A stretch of DNA of 64,000 nt from Rhodocyclaceae bacterium (lineage in GTDB: Bacteria; Pseudomonadota; Gammaproteobacteria; Burkholderiales; Rhodocyclaceae). A model generated the notes under the pieces. The model was not told where the DNA came from and did no database searches. It saw only the letters and a program-made list of their open reading frames with translations. Position numbers and translations under genes: made by a program. Shown here piece after piece: positions 9,436 through 21,743 of this stretch (position 1 is the first letter of the stretch; every line of letters starts with the position of its first letter). Location: NCBI GenBank assembly GCA_018261935.1, contig JAGTRP010000003.1, forward strand, positions 223,932 to 287,931. Direction: 5' to 3'.

Positions 9436-10359
9436 ATGAGGGCCTGGCTGGCGGCGCTTCTCTGGGTCTGGAGTGCCCTGGCCGGGGCCGAAACCTGGCG
9501 TTTCGCCCTGATCGGGGATGTGCCCTACTCGGAGCACGAGCGGCGGGAACTTCCGAAAATGCTGGAGGCCATCGCCGACGCCCAGGTGGACTTCGTTGCC
9601 CACGTGGGCGACATCAAGTCGAGCCGGGAGCGCTGCGACGACAGCCTGTTCGAGGAGCGCAAGGCCCTGTTCAACGCCTCCCGGGCGCCCTTCGTCCTCG
9701 TCGCGGGTGACAACGAATGGACCGATTGCCGGCGCACCAACGCCGGCTTCTACCGGCCCCTGGAGCGTCTCGCCAAGCTGCGCAGCCTGTTCTGGAGCAG
9801 TGACCGTTCCCTGGGTCAGCGCCAGATCGCCCTGGAACGGCAGCCCGGCCCCTATCCCGAGCAGGCCCGCTTCCGACTGGGGCCGGTACTCTTCGTCACC
9901 CTCAACGTCCCGGGTTCCGACAACAACTGGGGGATGGGCTCGGAGCCCCAGCCCGAGTTCCTGACCCGCAATCCGGCCGTCCTGGCCTGGGTCAGGGAGG
10001 GCTTTGCCCTGGCGCGCCGGGAAAATCTCGCCGGCATTGTCTTTCTGATGCAGGCCAACCCGGATTTCAAGCTATTCGCCCTGGGGCTTCCCCACCACGG
10101 CTTCCGCGACCTGCTGGAAACCCTGCGTAGCGAAACCCTGGATTTCCCCGGCCAGGTGCTGCTGGTCCATGGCGATACCCATTACCACCGGATCGACCAG
10201 CCCCTGCTGGGCCCGAAGGGCGAGGCCATCACCCGGTTCACCCGGGTGGAGACCTATGGTTACCCCTTGATGGGCTGGGTGAAGGGCTATATCGACACCG
10301 CTTCCCCCGCCCTCTTCCGCTTCGAGTCCCATTCCTGGGCCACCCGGGGCCTCTGGTAA
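9436..10359 (+). CDS. Secreted calcineurin-like metallophosphoesterase
   Basis: 307 residues with a cleavable signal peptide (MRAWLAALLWVWSALAGAE), so probably periplasmic. Metallophosphoesterase motifs in order: LIGDVPYS (metal ligand D), VAHVGDIKSS (GD), LVAGDNEWTDC (GDN, with E where the common motif has H) and LLVHGDTHYHR (GD-H-H). The substrate is unknown; the family includes phosphatases, nucleotidases and phosphodiesterases. It starts one base after mutS, which suggests shared transcription rather than shared function. Confidence 0.85.
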   Translation: MRAWLAALLWVWSALAGAETWRFALIGDVPYSEHERRELPKMLEAIADAQVDFVAHVGDIKSSRERCDDSLFEERKALFNASRAPFVLVAGDNEWTDCRRTNAGFYRPLERLAKLRSLFWSSDRSLGQRQIALERQPGPYPEQARFRLGPVLFVTLNVPGSDNNWGMGSEPQPEFLTRNPAVLAWVREGFALARRENLAGIVFLMQANPDFKLFALGLPHHGFRDLLETLRSETLDFPGQVLLVHGDTHYHRIDQPLLGPKGEAITRFTRVETYGYPLMGWVKGYIDTASPALFRFESHSWATRGLW

Positions 10360-10380
10360 GCGGGGCGGCGTCCGCCCCGC
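10360..10380. terminator. GC-rich hairpin between convergent genes
   Basis: GCGGGGCGG and CCGCCCCGC form a perfect 9-bp stem around CGT between the phosphoesterase stop and the slyD stop. No T-tract follows on either strand, so it is a terminator-like or mRNA-end-protecting hairpin rather than a canonical intrinsic terminator. Confidence 0.5.
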
Positions 10381-10386
10381 CCGCGG

Positions 10387-10881
10387 TTACTCGCAGCCTT
10401 CCTCATCGTCTCCGTGCACGTGGCCGTGCTCGAGTTCCTCGCTGCTGGCCTGGCGGATGGCGGTAACGGTGCAGGTGAAGACCAGGGCCATGCCGGCCAG
10501 GGGGTGGTTGCCGTCCAGCACCACCTTGTCGCCGGCGATATCGGTGACCCGGTAGATGACGAAGTCCTCGTCATCGGCCCCTTCCGGCGCGCCTTCCAGC
10601 TGCATGCCGACCTGGAGTTCCTTGGGGAAGTCCTTGCGGGGTTCGATCTGGACCAGGTCGGCATCGTACTCGCCGAAGGCCTCGTCCGGCTGCAGCTTGA
10701 CCTGGATGGATTCGCCCACCTTCTTGCCCTGCAGGGCCTCTTCGATCTTGGGAAAGATGTCGTCGTAGCCGCCGTGCAGATAGACGAGGGGCTCCCGTCC
10801 TTCATCCACGACTTCGCCATCCGGGTCGGTGACGTGGTAATCGAGGGTGACGACGGTATTTTTGGCGACCTGGGTATTCAT
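10387..10881 (-). CDS. slyD: SlyD-type FKBP peptidyl-prolyl isomerase
   Basis: 164-residue cytoplasmic prolyl isomerase/chaperone. The FKBP half-domains (TVVTLDYHVTDPDGEVVDEG; NHPLAGMALVFTCTVTAIR) bracket the insert-in-flap chaperone domain (about residues 70-125, DEAFGEYDADLV onward). The C-terminal tail HGHVHGDDEEGCE is a short metal-binding version of the His/Cys-rich SlyD tail that in E. coli supplies nickel to hydrogenase. The start overlaps the upstream peroxiredoxin stop by 4 bases (ATGA). Confidence 0.92.
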   Translation of the reverse strand: MNTQVAKNTVVTLDYHVTDPDGEVVDEGREPLVYLHGGYDDIFPKIEEALQGKKVGESIQVKLQPDEAFGEYDADLVQIEPRKDFPKELQVGMQLEGAPEGADDEDFVIYRVTDIAGDKVVLDGNHPLAGMALVFTCTVTAIRQASSEELEHGHVHGDDEEGCE

Positions 10882-11348
10882 GAATTCATTTCCTTGACGA
10901 GGCGCAGCACTTCCAGCGCGTGGCCCCGGTAATTGACGTTGTAGAGGGCATGCCGGATCACGCCATCCTTGTCGATGACGAAGGTGGAGCGGACGATGCC
11001 GTACTTCTTGTGGCCGTCAAGATCCTTGGGCTGCCAGACCCCGTACTGCCGGCAGACCATGCCTTCCTCATCGGAGAGCAATTCCACTCCGATGCCTTCC
11101 TTGTCGCGGAATTCCGCGTGGCGCAGGCAATCGTCGCGGCTGACGCCGAAAAGCACGCAGTTCTGGCGGCCGAAATCGGCCTCGTGGTCCGAGAAGTCGG
11201 TTGCTTCGAGAGTGCAGCACGGCGTCCCAGCCTTCGGGTAGAAGAAGAGGACGACATGCTTTCCTTTGTAGTCCGCCAGATTCACCGTTTCCATATCAGC
11301 GTCCGGCAGGGAAAATACAGGGGCTTGTTCTCCGGCTTTGAGCAGCAT
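10878..11348 (-). CDS. Thiol peroxidase, Bcp/PrxQ-family peroxiredoxin
   Basis: 156-residue thioredoxin-fold peroxidase reducing hydrogen and alkyl peroxides. The active-site loop reads FFYPKAGTPCCTLEA. The peroxidatic cysteine is C45, and the usual glycine before it is replaced by C44, giving a vicinal pair. The resolving cysteine found five residues later in E. coli Bcp is absent (T50), but C62, C74 and C98 are available. It overlaps slyD by ATGA and lies downstream of ftsB. Family assignment is firm; the redox cycle is uncertain. Confidence 0.92.
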   Translation of the reverse strand: MLLKAGEQAPVFSLPDADMETVNLADYKGKHVVLFFYPKAGTPCCTLEATDFSDHEADFGRQNCVLFGVSRDDCLRHAEFRDKEGIGVELLSDEEGMVCRQYGVWQPKDLDGHKKYGIVRSTFVIDKDGVIRHALYNVNYRGHALEVLRLVKEMNS

Positions 11349-11421
11349 GAATCCTCCTTCTCGCCCTCTTTCGCAGTTGGGGTGCTTCGCGGACGATTCT
11401 AGCGGAGGCCATCGCCACTGA

Positions 11422-11709
11422 CTACTGCTTGCCGGTTATCTTCTCCGGAATCTGGACGAAGGTCTCATCCTGCTTGACCATGCCCAGTTCGAAACGGGCC
11501 CGCTCCTCGATGGCATCGTAGCCCTGCTTGAGATCGCGGACCTCGGCGTCGAGGCCCGCGTTGCGGATTTCCAGACTTCGGGTGGCTTCCTTCTGCTGCT
11601 GCAGGAGACGGCCGTACTCCCATACCTTCAGCCAGCCGCCCTTACCCAGCCACAGCGGGTATTGGAGCAGCCCGACCAGTACGACGAGCCCGACCGTCAG
11701 CCAGCGCAT
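11422..11709 (-). CDS. ftsB: FtsB, cell division protein
   Basis: 95-residue bitopic inner-membrane protein of the FtsQ-FtsL-FtsB divisome complex. It has an N-terminal transmembrane helix ([19 protein letters not shown]). A periplasmic coiled coil follows ([20 protein letters not shown], then [20 protein letters not shown]), and the conserved [11 protein letters not shown] ends the protein. It follows eno by one codon, the usual eno-ftsB order. Confidence 0.95.
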   Translation of the reverse strand: MRWLTVGLVVLVGLLQYPLWLGKGGWLKVWEYGRLLQQQKEATRSLEIRNAGLDAEVRDLKQGYDAIEERARFELGMVKQDETFVQIPEKITGKQ

Positions 11710-13002
<1,293 letters not shown>

Positions 13003-13063
13003 TTATATCAACAGGTTGAAACAACTATAAAGCGAATACTGGTGCCGATTGGGGGCCGGTTCC

Positions 13064-15615
<2,552 letters not shown>

Positions 15616-15692
15616 TCAGGCCACTGACAAAGGCATTTCCGGTTTATTTTCAATCACCTCGGGCATTTCACCAGCCATCGGACCGGCAACGA

Positions 15693-18600
15693 TCAGCAAA
15701 AATCCCGGCTGATGGTTTCCAGCCGCCCCAGCCAGGGGGTGAGGTCCACCAGGCGCTTGGCCACCAGGTTCACCACCGCCCCTTCCCTCTGCAGCTGCCC
15801 GAAGATGCCCAGCAGACGGGCCTGCAGCACCTCCCGCCGCTGGCGCTGGGCGAGATGGGCGTGGACCACGGCATTGATGAAGCCGGTTTCGTCCTCCAGG
15901 GTCAGAAAGACGATGCCGCTGGCGGTTCCCGGCCGCTGGCGGCAGGTAACGATGCCGGCGGCGCGGATGAGGGCCCGGTCGCCGGCTCCCTTCAGGTCGG
16001 CGGCCGTCACGAAGCGCCGCTCCGCCAGCCGGGGGCGCAGCAGGGTCAGGGGATGGCGGCGCAGGGTCAGCCCCAGGCTGTGGTAATCGGCCACGAGGCT
16101 TTCCCCCTCCGCCGGCGCCGGCAAGGGCGCCGGGGCCTCGTCCCGGATCGGCACGCCATCGAAAAGGTCCCCCTGCACCACCGCCCCGCTCGCTTCCCAG
16201 GCCGCTTCCCAGGCCGCTTCCCAGGCCGCTTCCCAGGCCGCCTGCCGGCGGTGCCCGGCAAGGCCGGCCAAGGCATCGGCGGCGGCCAGGAGATCCAGGT
16301 CCCGCTGAAGCAGCCGGGCGCGGGCGGCCAGATCGGCTACGGTCGCAAAAGGCGCCGCCTGCCGGGCGGCGACGATCTGCTCCGCCGCCCCTTCACGAAA
16401 ACCCCCGATTTCCCTGAAGCCCAGACGGACCGCCCCGCCGGGCGCCACTTCACAATCCCAGGCGCTGGCGTTGACCTCCGGCGGCAGCACCTCGACCCCG
16501 TGGCGGCGGGCATCCTGGACCAGCTGGGAAGCCGGGTAGAAGCCCATGGGCTGGCTGTTGAGGAGCCCGCACAGGAAGGCCGCCGGCTCATGGCGCTTGA
16601 GCCAGGCGGAGATATAGACCAGCTCGGCGAAGCTCGCCGCATGGGACTCGGGGAAGCCGTATTCGCCGAAGCCCTGGATCTGGGCGAAGATGCGCCGGGC
16701 GAAGCTCTCCGGCAGCCCCCGGGCCGCCATGCCGCCGATCAGTTTCTGCTCGAAGTGCTCCAGGCCGCCCTTGCGCTGCCAGGCAGCCATGGAGCGGCGC
16801 AGCTGGTCGGCTTCGCCGGGGGTGAAGCCGGCCGCCACCACGGCCAGCTGCATCACCTGCTCCTGGAAGATGGGCACCCCGAAGGTCCGCGCCAGCACGG
16901 CATCCACCTCCGGGGAAATCCTTTCCGGCGGCTTCCCGCTGTGCCGGTTCTTCAGGTAGGGATGGACCATCTCGCCCTGGATGGGCCCTGGCCGCACGAT
17001 GGCCACCTCCACCACCAGGTCGTAGAAATTGCGGGGCTTCAGGCGCGGCAGCATGGCCATCTGGGCCCGGGATTCGATCTGGAAGACGCCGATGGTGTCG
17101 GCGGCGCAGATCATGTCGTACACCTTGGGGTCTTCCCGGGGAACGGCCTGCATGGGGAAAGGGCAGCCCCGGCGCCGGCTGATGATCTCCAGGGTGCGCC
17201 GGATGGCCGAAAGCATGCCGAGGGCCAGGATATCCACCTTGAGGAGCCCGACGGCGTCGAGGTCATCCTTGTCCCACTGGATGACGCTGCGTTCCGGCAT
17301 GGCGGCATTCTCGATGGGCACCAGGCGGGAGAGCGCCCCCCGGGAGATGACGAAACCCCCGACGTGCTGGGTGAGGTGGCGGGGAAAGCCGCGCAGGGCT
17401 TCGGCCAGGATCAGCCACTTGGCGACCCGGGGGGAATCGGGGTCGAGCCCCTGCTCCTGAAAGCGCTGGGGCAACTGCTCCCGCTTGTCCCACCAGGCGA
17501 GGGACGAGGTCAGGGCGTCGATCTGGGCGACGCCGAAGCCCAGGGCCCGGCCGGCATCCCGCAGCGCCCCCTTGGTGCGGTAGGTGATGAGAGCCGCCGC
17601 CAGGGCCGCCCGCTCCCGGCCGTACTTCCTGTAGATGTACTGGATCACCTCCTCCCGCCGCTCGTGCTCGAAATCCACGTCGATGTCCGGCGGCTCGTTG
17701 CGCTCCCGGGAAATGAAGCGCTCGAAGAGCAGCGACGAGCGGGCCGGGTCCACCTCGGTGATGCCGAGGGCGTAGCACACCGCCGAGTTGGCCGCCGAGC
17801 CCCGGCCCTGGCAAAGGATGCCCTGGCTGCGGGCAAAGGCGACGATGTCGTAGACGGTGAGGAAATAGGGCTCGTAGCCAAGCTCGGCGATAAGGACAAG
17901 CTCATGCTCGATCTGCTGCCGCACCGGTTCCGGCGTGCCCCCGGGGTAGCGCCCCAGGAGCCCCCGCTCCACCTCGGCCCGCAGCCAGGAGGCCGGCGTC
18001 TCCCCGGCCGGCACGATCTCCTCCGGGTACTCGTAGCGCAGCTCGTCCAGGGAGAAGGTGCAGTGCCCGGCGATGGTGAGGCTTTCCTCCAGCAGGTCGG
18101 GGGGATAGAGGCGGGAGAGCCGCAGGCGGGAACGCAGATGCCGCTCGCCATTGGGAAAAAGGGCGAAACCGGCCTCGAACACCGTGGTCTTGAGGCGCAG
18201 GGCGGTCAGCACGTCCTGGAGCGGCCGCCGGGCCCGGACATGCATATGCACGTCGCCGGCCGCCGCCAGGGGCAGGCCGCTCTGTGCCGCCAGCCGGCGC
18301 AGGTCGGCAAGGTAGCCGGCGTCGTCCGGTCCGCAGAGGAGTTCGGCGGCAATCCAGGCCCGGCCGGGAAAGCGCCCGGCCAGCCAGCGCCCGTCTTCGG
18401 GCTCGGGCTCCCGGCCCGGCACCCAGAGGACCAGGCAGTCCGGCACCGCGCCGCTGGGGGTGAAGCTTTCCAGGTCGCCCCGGGTGAGCACGTAGGTCCC
18501 CTTCGGAGCGCGCCGCCGGGCCAGGGTGATGAGGGCGGAAAGGTTGCCGTACCCGGCCCGGTTCCGGGCCAGGAAAACCAGCTTCAGGCCGTCGGCGAGG

Positions 18601-18887
18601 ACGAATTCGGAGCCGATAAGGAGCTTGAGCCCGATTTCCTTGGCCGCCCGGTGGGCCCGCACCACCCCGGCCAGGGAGCACTCGTCGGTCAGGGCCAGGG
18701 CCTGGTAGCCCTGGGCCTTGGCCCGCTCCACCAGCTCTTCCGGATGGGAGGCACCCCGCAGGAAGCTGAAATTGGACAGGCAGTGGAGCTCGGCGTAGGC
18801 CGGCAGGGAAGAGGCGCCCCGGGCGCCGGGCGCCGCCCCACCGGACAGGGGCGAGCCCTCCCGGGGGCGATCCGGCCCGGCACTCAT
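15693..18887 (-). CDS. dnaE2: DnaE2/ImuC, error-prone DNA polymerase III alpha subunit
   Basis: 1064-residue C-family polymerase that performs translesion synthesis with ImuA and ImuB during the SOS response. The N-terminal PHP domain (YAELHCLSNFSFLRGASHPE; ALTDECSLAG) is followed by the palm catalytic motif PPDIDVDFEHERRE, a helix-hairpin-helix region and a C-terminal OB domain. The start at 18887 overlaps the imuB stop (ATGA); a longer open frame reaching 18935 would overlap imuB and is rejected. Between the HhH and OB regions the protein has four in-frame AWEA repeats (see repeat). Confidence 0.96.
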   Translation of the reverse strand: MSAGPDRPREGSPLSGGAAPGARGASSLPAYAELHCLSNFSFLRGASHPEELVERAKAQGYQALALTDECSLAGVVRAHRAAKEIGLKLLIGSEFVLADGLKLVFLARNRAGYGNLSALITLARRRAPKGTYVLTRGDLESFTPSGAVPDCLVLWVPGREPEPEDGRWLAGRFPGRAWIAAELLCGPDDAGYLADLRRLAAQSGLPLAAAGDVHMHVRARRPLQDVLTALRLKTTVFEAGFALFPNGERHLRSRLRLSRLYPPDLLEESLTIAGHCTFSLDELRYEYPEEIVPAGETPASWLRAEVERGLLGRYPGGTPEPVRQQIEHELVLIAELGYEPYFLTVYDIVAFARSQGILCQGRGSAANSAVCYALGITEVDPARSSLLFERFISRERNEPPDIDVDFEHERREEVIQYIYRKYGRERAALAAALITYRTKGALRDAGRALGFGVAQIDALTSSLAWWDKREQLPQRFQEQGLDPDSPRVAKWLILAEALRGFPRHLTQHVGGFVISRGALSRLVPIENAAMPERSVIQWDKDDLDAVGLLKVDILALGMLSAIRRTLEIISRRRGCPFPMQAVPREDPKVYDMICAADTIGVFQIESRAQMAMLPRLKPRNFYDLVVEVAIVRPGPIQGEMVHPYLKNRHSGKPPERISPEVDAVLARTFGVPIFQEQVMQLAVVAAGFTPGEADQLRRSMAAWQRKGGLEHFEQKLIGGMAARGLPESFARRIFAQIQGFGEYGFPESHAASFAELVYISAWLKRHEPAAFLCGLLNSQPMGFYPASQLVQDARRHGVEVLPPEVNASAWDCEVAPGGAVRLGFREIGGFREGAAEQIVAARQAAPFATVADLAARARLLQRDLDLLAAADALAGLAGHRRQAAWEAAWEAAWEAAWEASGAVVQGDLFDGVPIRDEAPAPLPAPAEGESLVADYHSLGLTLRRHPLTLLRPRLAERRFVTAADLKGAGDRALIRAAGIVTCRQRPGTASGIVFLTLEDETGFINAVVHAHLAQRQRREVLQARLLGIFGQLQREGAVVNLVAKRLVDLTPWLGRLETISRDFC
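16192..16239. repeat. Four perfect 12-bp tandem repeats inside dnaE2
   Basis: GCTTCCCAGGCC is repeated four times without error. On the coding strand it specifies Ala-Trp-Glu-Ala four times, in a linker upstream of the VQGDLFDG and OB-fold segments. Being a multiple of three, copy-number changes would keep the reading frame. Confidence 0.95.
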
Positions 18888-20332
18888 GCGAACAGCCCGT
18901 GCAGGAACCAGCCCTCGGCGTTGCGGAAGACCCACAGGCGCTGGCCGTCGTCATTGCCGGCCACGAAGTAGTCCCGCCGCATGTCACCCAAGGCCTCCCC
19001 CTCGTCCCACCAGCCGCTTTCGAGGCGCTCGGGGCCGGCCAGCAGCACCAGCCCGCTACCCCAATGGGGCCGCCCGGCGACTTCCGGCAGGAGCCGCGGC
19101 ACCGGCAGCAGCCAAAGGGGGCGCGCCCCGGGGCGGGCCGGAGCGCTTGCCGGGCCATCCTCCAGCGCGGCCCGGCCGGTGGCGCACTCTGGCCGGTAAT
19201 CGGCCTGGGCCGTCAGGGTAAAGACCCGTTGGTCCCCCAGGCGGGCCCTCAGGCGCTCCAGGCTGGACAAGGCGTTTTCCACCTCGGTCCGCTGCCCGGC
19301 GAAGAGGGGGCGGCTGACGCCCGGAGCGGCGACCATTTCGTCCGCCCGCAGGGTCAGGGCCTGCACCGGCGCCGCCAATTGCAGGCTCGCCAGGCGTTCC
19401 CGCAGCAAGCGCAGCAGGCGCCCCTCGTCCCGGGTGGCCGCGGCTGGCCGCAGGATCACTTCGGTCTCGCCGCCGCCGTCCTGTTCCAGCTTCAGGCTGC
19501 AGGCCGTCACGGCGCCGCCGCGGGCGGCCAGCCAGCCGCACAGGGCGCCCAGCAGGCGCTGGCCGGCGAAGACCAGCATGGGGGCCGATTCCACCTTGGC
19601 GGGCAATTCGAGCCCCAGGAAAAACTTCTCCGGGAAAACGAACCAGGGGCGTGGGTCGGGCACCTCGCCCCGGGCCCGGGCCAGTTCCGCCACCGGCACC
19701 GCGCCTATGCGGCGGGCCAGCTCCGCCCGGGGCAAGGCCATCACCTCGGCCAGGGTCCGCAGGCCGAAGGCCGTGAGGCGGCCCTGCACCGTCCCGCCCC
19801 AGGCCGGCAGTTCGCAGGGCAGGCGGGCAAGGGCCTGGCGCAGGTCGGGCTGATCGGTATAGGCGGCGCCATCGCTTGCCCAGGCCAGCCAGGTGGCGCC
19901 CAGGGCCGTCGGCGCCACCGCCGAATGCAAAGTGAAGCCCTGCTCCCCGCAGCGGCTGCGGACCACCCCATGGAGGGCAGCCAGACCGCCGAAAAGGCGC
20001 AAGCAGCCCCCGATTTCCAGCAGGAGCGTGGCATCCGGCAGAAGGCTGACGTGGGGGGTGAACTGCCCGGCCCAGCAGGCGAGGCTCTCCAGGGTGGCCG
20101 CTTCCCGGACCGGCTCCCGTTCCCGCACCACCAGGTCCGGGGCCAGGCCCAGGGCGCCGGAGAGGCGCATTCCCGCCCGCACCCCGGCCGCCCGGGCCAC
20201 CGGGTCCGCCGCCACGATCCGCCCCTGGGCCGCCACGGCGGCCGGCCGCCCTGCCGGCTGCGCCTCAGGGGTGCAGCGACAGTTCAGAGCTTCGAGGGAC
20301 AGCAGCGGGAAATGGAGCGCCAGCCACAGCAT
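18884..20332 (-). CDS. imuB: ImuB, Y-family polymerase-like mutasome subunit
   Basis: 482-residue protein related to DinB/UmuC. In the known system it is catalytically inactive and links DnaE2 and ImuA to the beta clamp. The N-terminus [16 protein letters not shown] replaces the acidic catalytic motif of active Y-family polymerases, consistent with inactivity. A UmuC-like palm/fingers region (LPDATLLLEIGGCLRLFGG) and a variable C-terminal tail follow. The start overlaps the end of imuA by 68 bases and the stop overlaps dnaE2 by 4, so the three are translationally coupled. Confidence 0.92.
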   Translation of the reverse strand: MLWLALHFPLLSLEALNCRCTPEAQPAGRPAAVAAQGRIVAADPVARAAGVRAGMRLSGALGLAPDLVVREREPVREAATLESLACWAGQFTPHVSLLPDATLLLEIGGCLRLFGGLAALHGVVRSRCGEQGFTLHSAVAPTALGATWLAWASDGAAYTDQPDLRQALARLPCELPAWGGTVQGRLTAFGLRTLAEVMALPRAELARRIGAVPVAELARARGEVPDPRPWFVFPEKFFLGLELPAKVESAPMLVFAGQRLLGALCGWLAARGGAVTACSLKLEQDGGGETEVILRPAAATRDEGRLLRLLRERLASLQLAAPVQALTLRADEMVAAPGVSRPLFAGQRTEVENALSSLERLRARLGDQRVFTLTAQADYRPECATGRAALEDGPASAPARPGARPLWLLPVPRLLPEVAGRPHWGSGLVLLAGPERLESGWWDEGEALGDMRRDYFVAGNDDGQRLWVFRNAEGWFLHGLFA

Positions 20333-21005
20333 TTGTTGTTCTTCTGCCGGGACGGGAAATGGGCAACGGCCGCCACCCCGTCATGGGGCGGCCGCGACGC
20401 TTGAGGATATGTACCGCCAACCCCTCCGGTGCAGCCGAGAGCATGAGCCGCAGGGAGGCCGGCGAGGCTTCCCGGGCCGCCGCCCGGGGACGCCAGACAC
20501 AGGCCAGGGTCTGTCCGCCCTCGGCCGCCACCTGCAGGCGGCGCAGGCTGCGGGCATTGGCATCCTTGCCCAGCCAGGCCAATACAGCGGCAAAGCCGCC
20601 GCCGGCCAGCAATTGCTCGCAGCACCAGGCGGCCTGCTCCTTGGCCTCGATCACCAGCAGGCGGCCGAGGTCGATGCCGGCAGCCTGCCAGGCCGGAGCA
20701 TGGGGAAGGAAGGGCGGCGCCACCAGGGCAATCCAGCCACCTTCCCGGGAAAGATTGGCAAGGGCGGGCTGGAGCAGGGAGAGTTCGCCGATGCCATTCT
20801 TCTCCACCAGGATCTCGGTGACTTCCCCCGGAGGCCAGCCGCCGCCCGGCAGTTCGTCGTCGAGTTCCGGGTAGCCGCTGGCGACCCCGGACCGGGGGAG
20901 ATGGGCCAGGGCATCGCCGCGCCAGATGTCGCCCCGGGCCAGCAGATCCGACAGGTTCGCCGCCCCACCCGCCGCCGGGTTCGCGGCCGGTTGCGTAGCG
21001 CTCAT
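20265..21005 (-). CDS. imuA: ImuA, RecA/SulA-like mutasome subunit
   Basis: 246-residue RecA-related protein of the SOS mutasome. The core [20 protein letters not shown] followed by [19 protein letters not shown] corresponds to the RecA-like N-terminal part. The Walker A lysine region is degenerate (NGIGELSL), as usual in ImuA. The C-terminal end ([16 protein letters not shown] onward) is read through 68 bases that also encode the start of ImuB in another frame. The ATG overlaps the lexA stop (ATGA). Confidence 0.9.
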   Translation of the reverse strand: MSATQPAANPAAGGAANLSDLLARGDIWRGDALAHLPRSGVASGYPELDDELPGGGWPPGEVTEILVEKNGIGELSLLQPALANLSREGGWIALVAPPFLPHAPAWQAAGIDLGRLLVIEAKEQAAWCCEQLLAGGGFAAVLAWLGKDANARSLRRLQVAAEGGQTLACVWRPRAAAREASPASLRLMLSAAPEGLAVHILKRRGRPMTGWRPLPISRPGRRTTNAVAGAPFPAAVPRSSELSLHP

Positions 21006-21607
21006 GAGAGGCTGTTCAGGCTGCCCCGGATGAGGCCGACGGCGATTCCCTCGATGGCGAAATCGATCCGCTCCGGGTCCACGACGATGGGCTGGAATTC
21101 GGGATTCTCGGCGATCAGCTCCACCCGGCCGGCCTGGCGCTTCAGGCGCTTGACGGTCACGTCGTCGGCCAAGCGGGCGACGACGATCTGCCCGTCCCGG
21201 GCCTGCTGGGTGCGATGGACCGCCAGGAGGTCGCCGTCGAGGATGCCGGCGTCCATCATGGAAAGGCCCCGGACCTTGAGGAGGAAGTCGGCCCGGGGGG
21301 AAAAGAGGTGGGCATCCAGGGCATAGCGCCCCAGGACATTCTCCACGGCGAGGATGGGCGAGCCGGCGGCGACGGTGCCGACGAGGGGCAGGCCCAGCTG
21401 TTCCACCAGTCGGATGCCCCGGGCCGAGCCGTGCTCGAGGACGATGGCCCCCTTCTTGGCGAGGGCCTTGAGATGGTCCTCGGCGGCATTGGGGGAAGCG
21501 AACCCGAAAGCCCGGGAAATTTCCGCTCGGGTCGGCGGCGCCCCGAGGACTTCGAGGGTGTTCCTGATGAAATCGAGAATTTCCTGCTGCCGCGGGGTGA
21601 GCTTCAT
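21002..21607 (-). CDS. lexA: LexA, SOS repressor
   Basis: 201-residue repressor/autopeptidase. A winged-helix DNA-binding domain ([40 protein letters not shown]) is followed by an S24 peptidase domain with cleavage site Ala81-Gly82 ([10 protein letters not shown]), nucleophile Ser116 (GLSMMDAG) and Lys153 (VTVKRLKR). The start at 21607 matches known LexA N-termini; upstream in-frame ATGs run through the promoter. It is the first gene of lexA-imuA-imuB-dnaE2 and carries its own SOS box, so the cassette is autoregulated and DNA-damage inducible. Confidence 0.97.
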   Translation of the reverse strand: MKLTPRQQEILDFIRNTLEVLGAPPTRAEISRAFGFASPNAAEDHLKALAKKGAIVLEHGSARGIRLVEQLGLPLVGTVAAGSPILAVENVLGRYALDAHLFSPRADFLLKVRGLSMMDAGILDGDLLAVHRTQQARDGQIVVARLADDVTVKRLKRQAGRVELIAENPEFQPIVVDPERIDFAIEGIAVGLIRGSLNSLS

Positions 21608-21630
21608 GGCGGTGTCTCCATATCCAATGA

Positions 21631-21663
21631 CTGTAATTTTATACAGCCACCCGAAAATGGCAA
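21631..21663 (-). promoter_or_regulatory. lexA promoter with SOS box
   Basis: The 16-bp palindrome CTGTATAAAATTACAG (minus strand, 21631-21646) is a perfect CTGT-N8-ACAG LexA box, 24 bases before the lexA ATG. It contains the -10 (TAAAAT, 21636-21641), with a -35 TTGCCA (21658-21663) 16 bases away. It lies in the 136-base gap shared with the divergent HD-GYP gene, about 97 bases from that start. Confidence 0.92.
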
Positions 21664-21743
21664 CCCAAATTGGAACGGCATGCTCTTCCGGCGACCGAAT
21701 CTCATGCATAATGGGTCACCGGATAACCCTCAGCGAAGACGGC

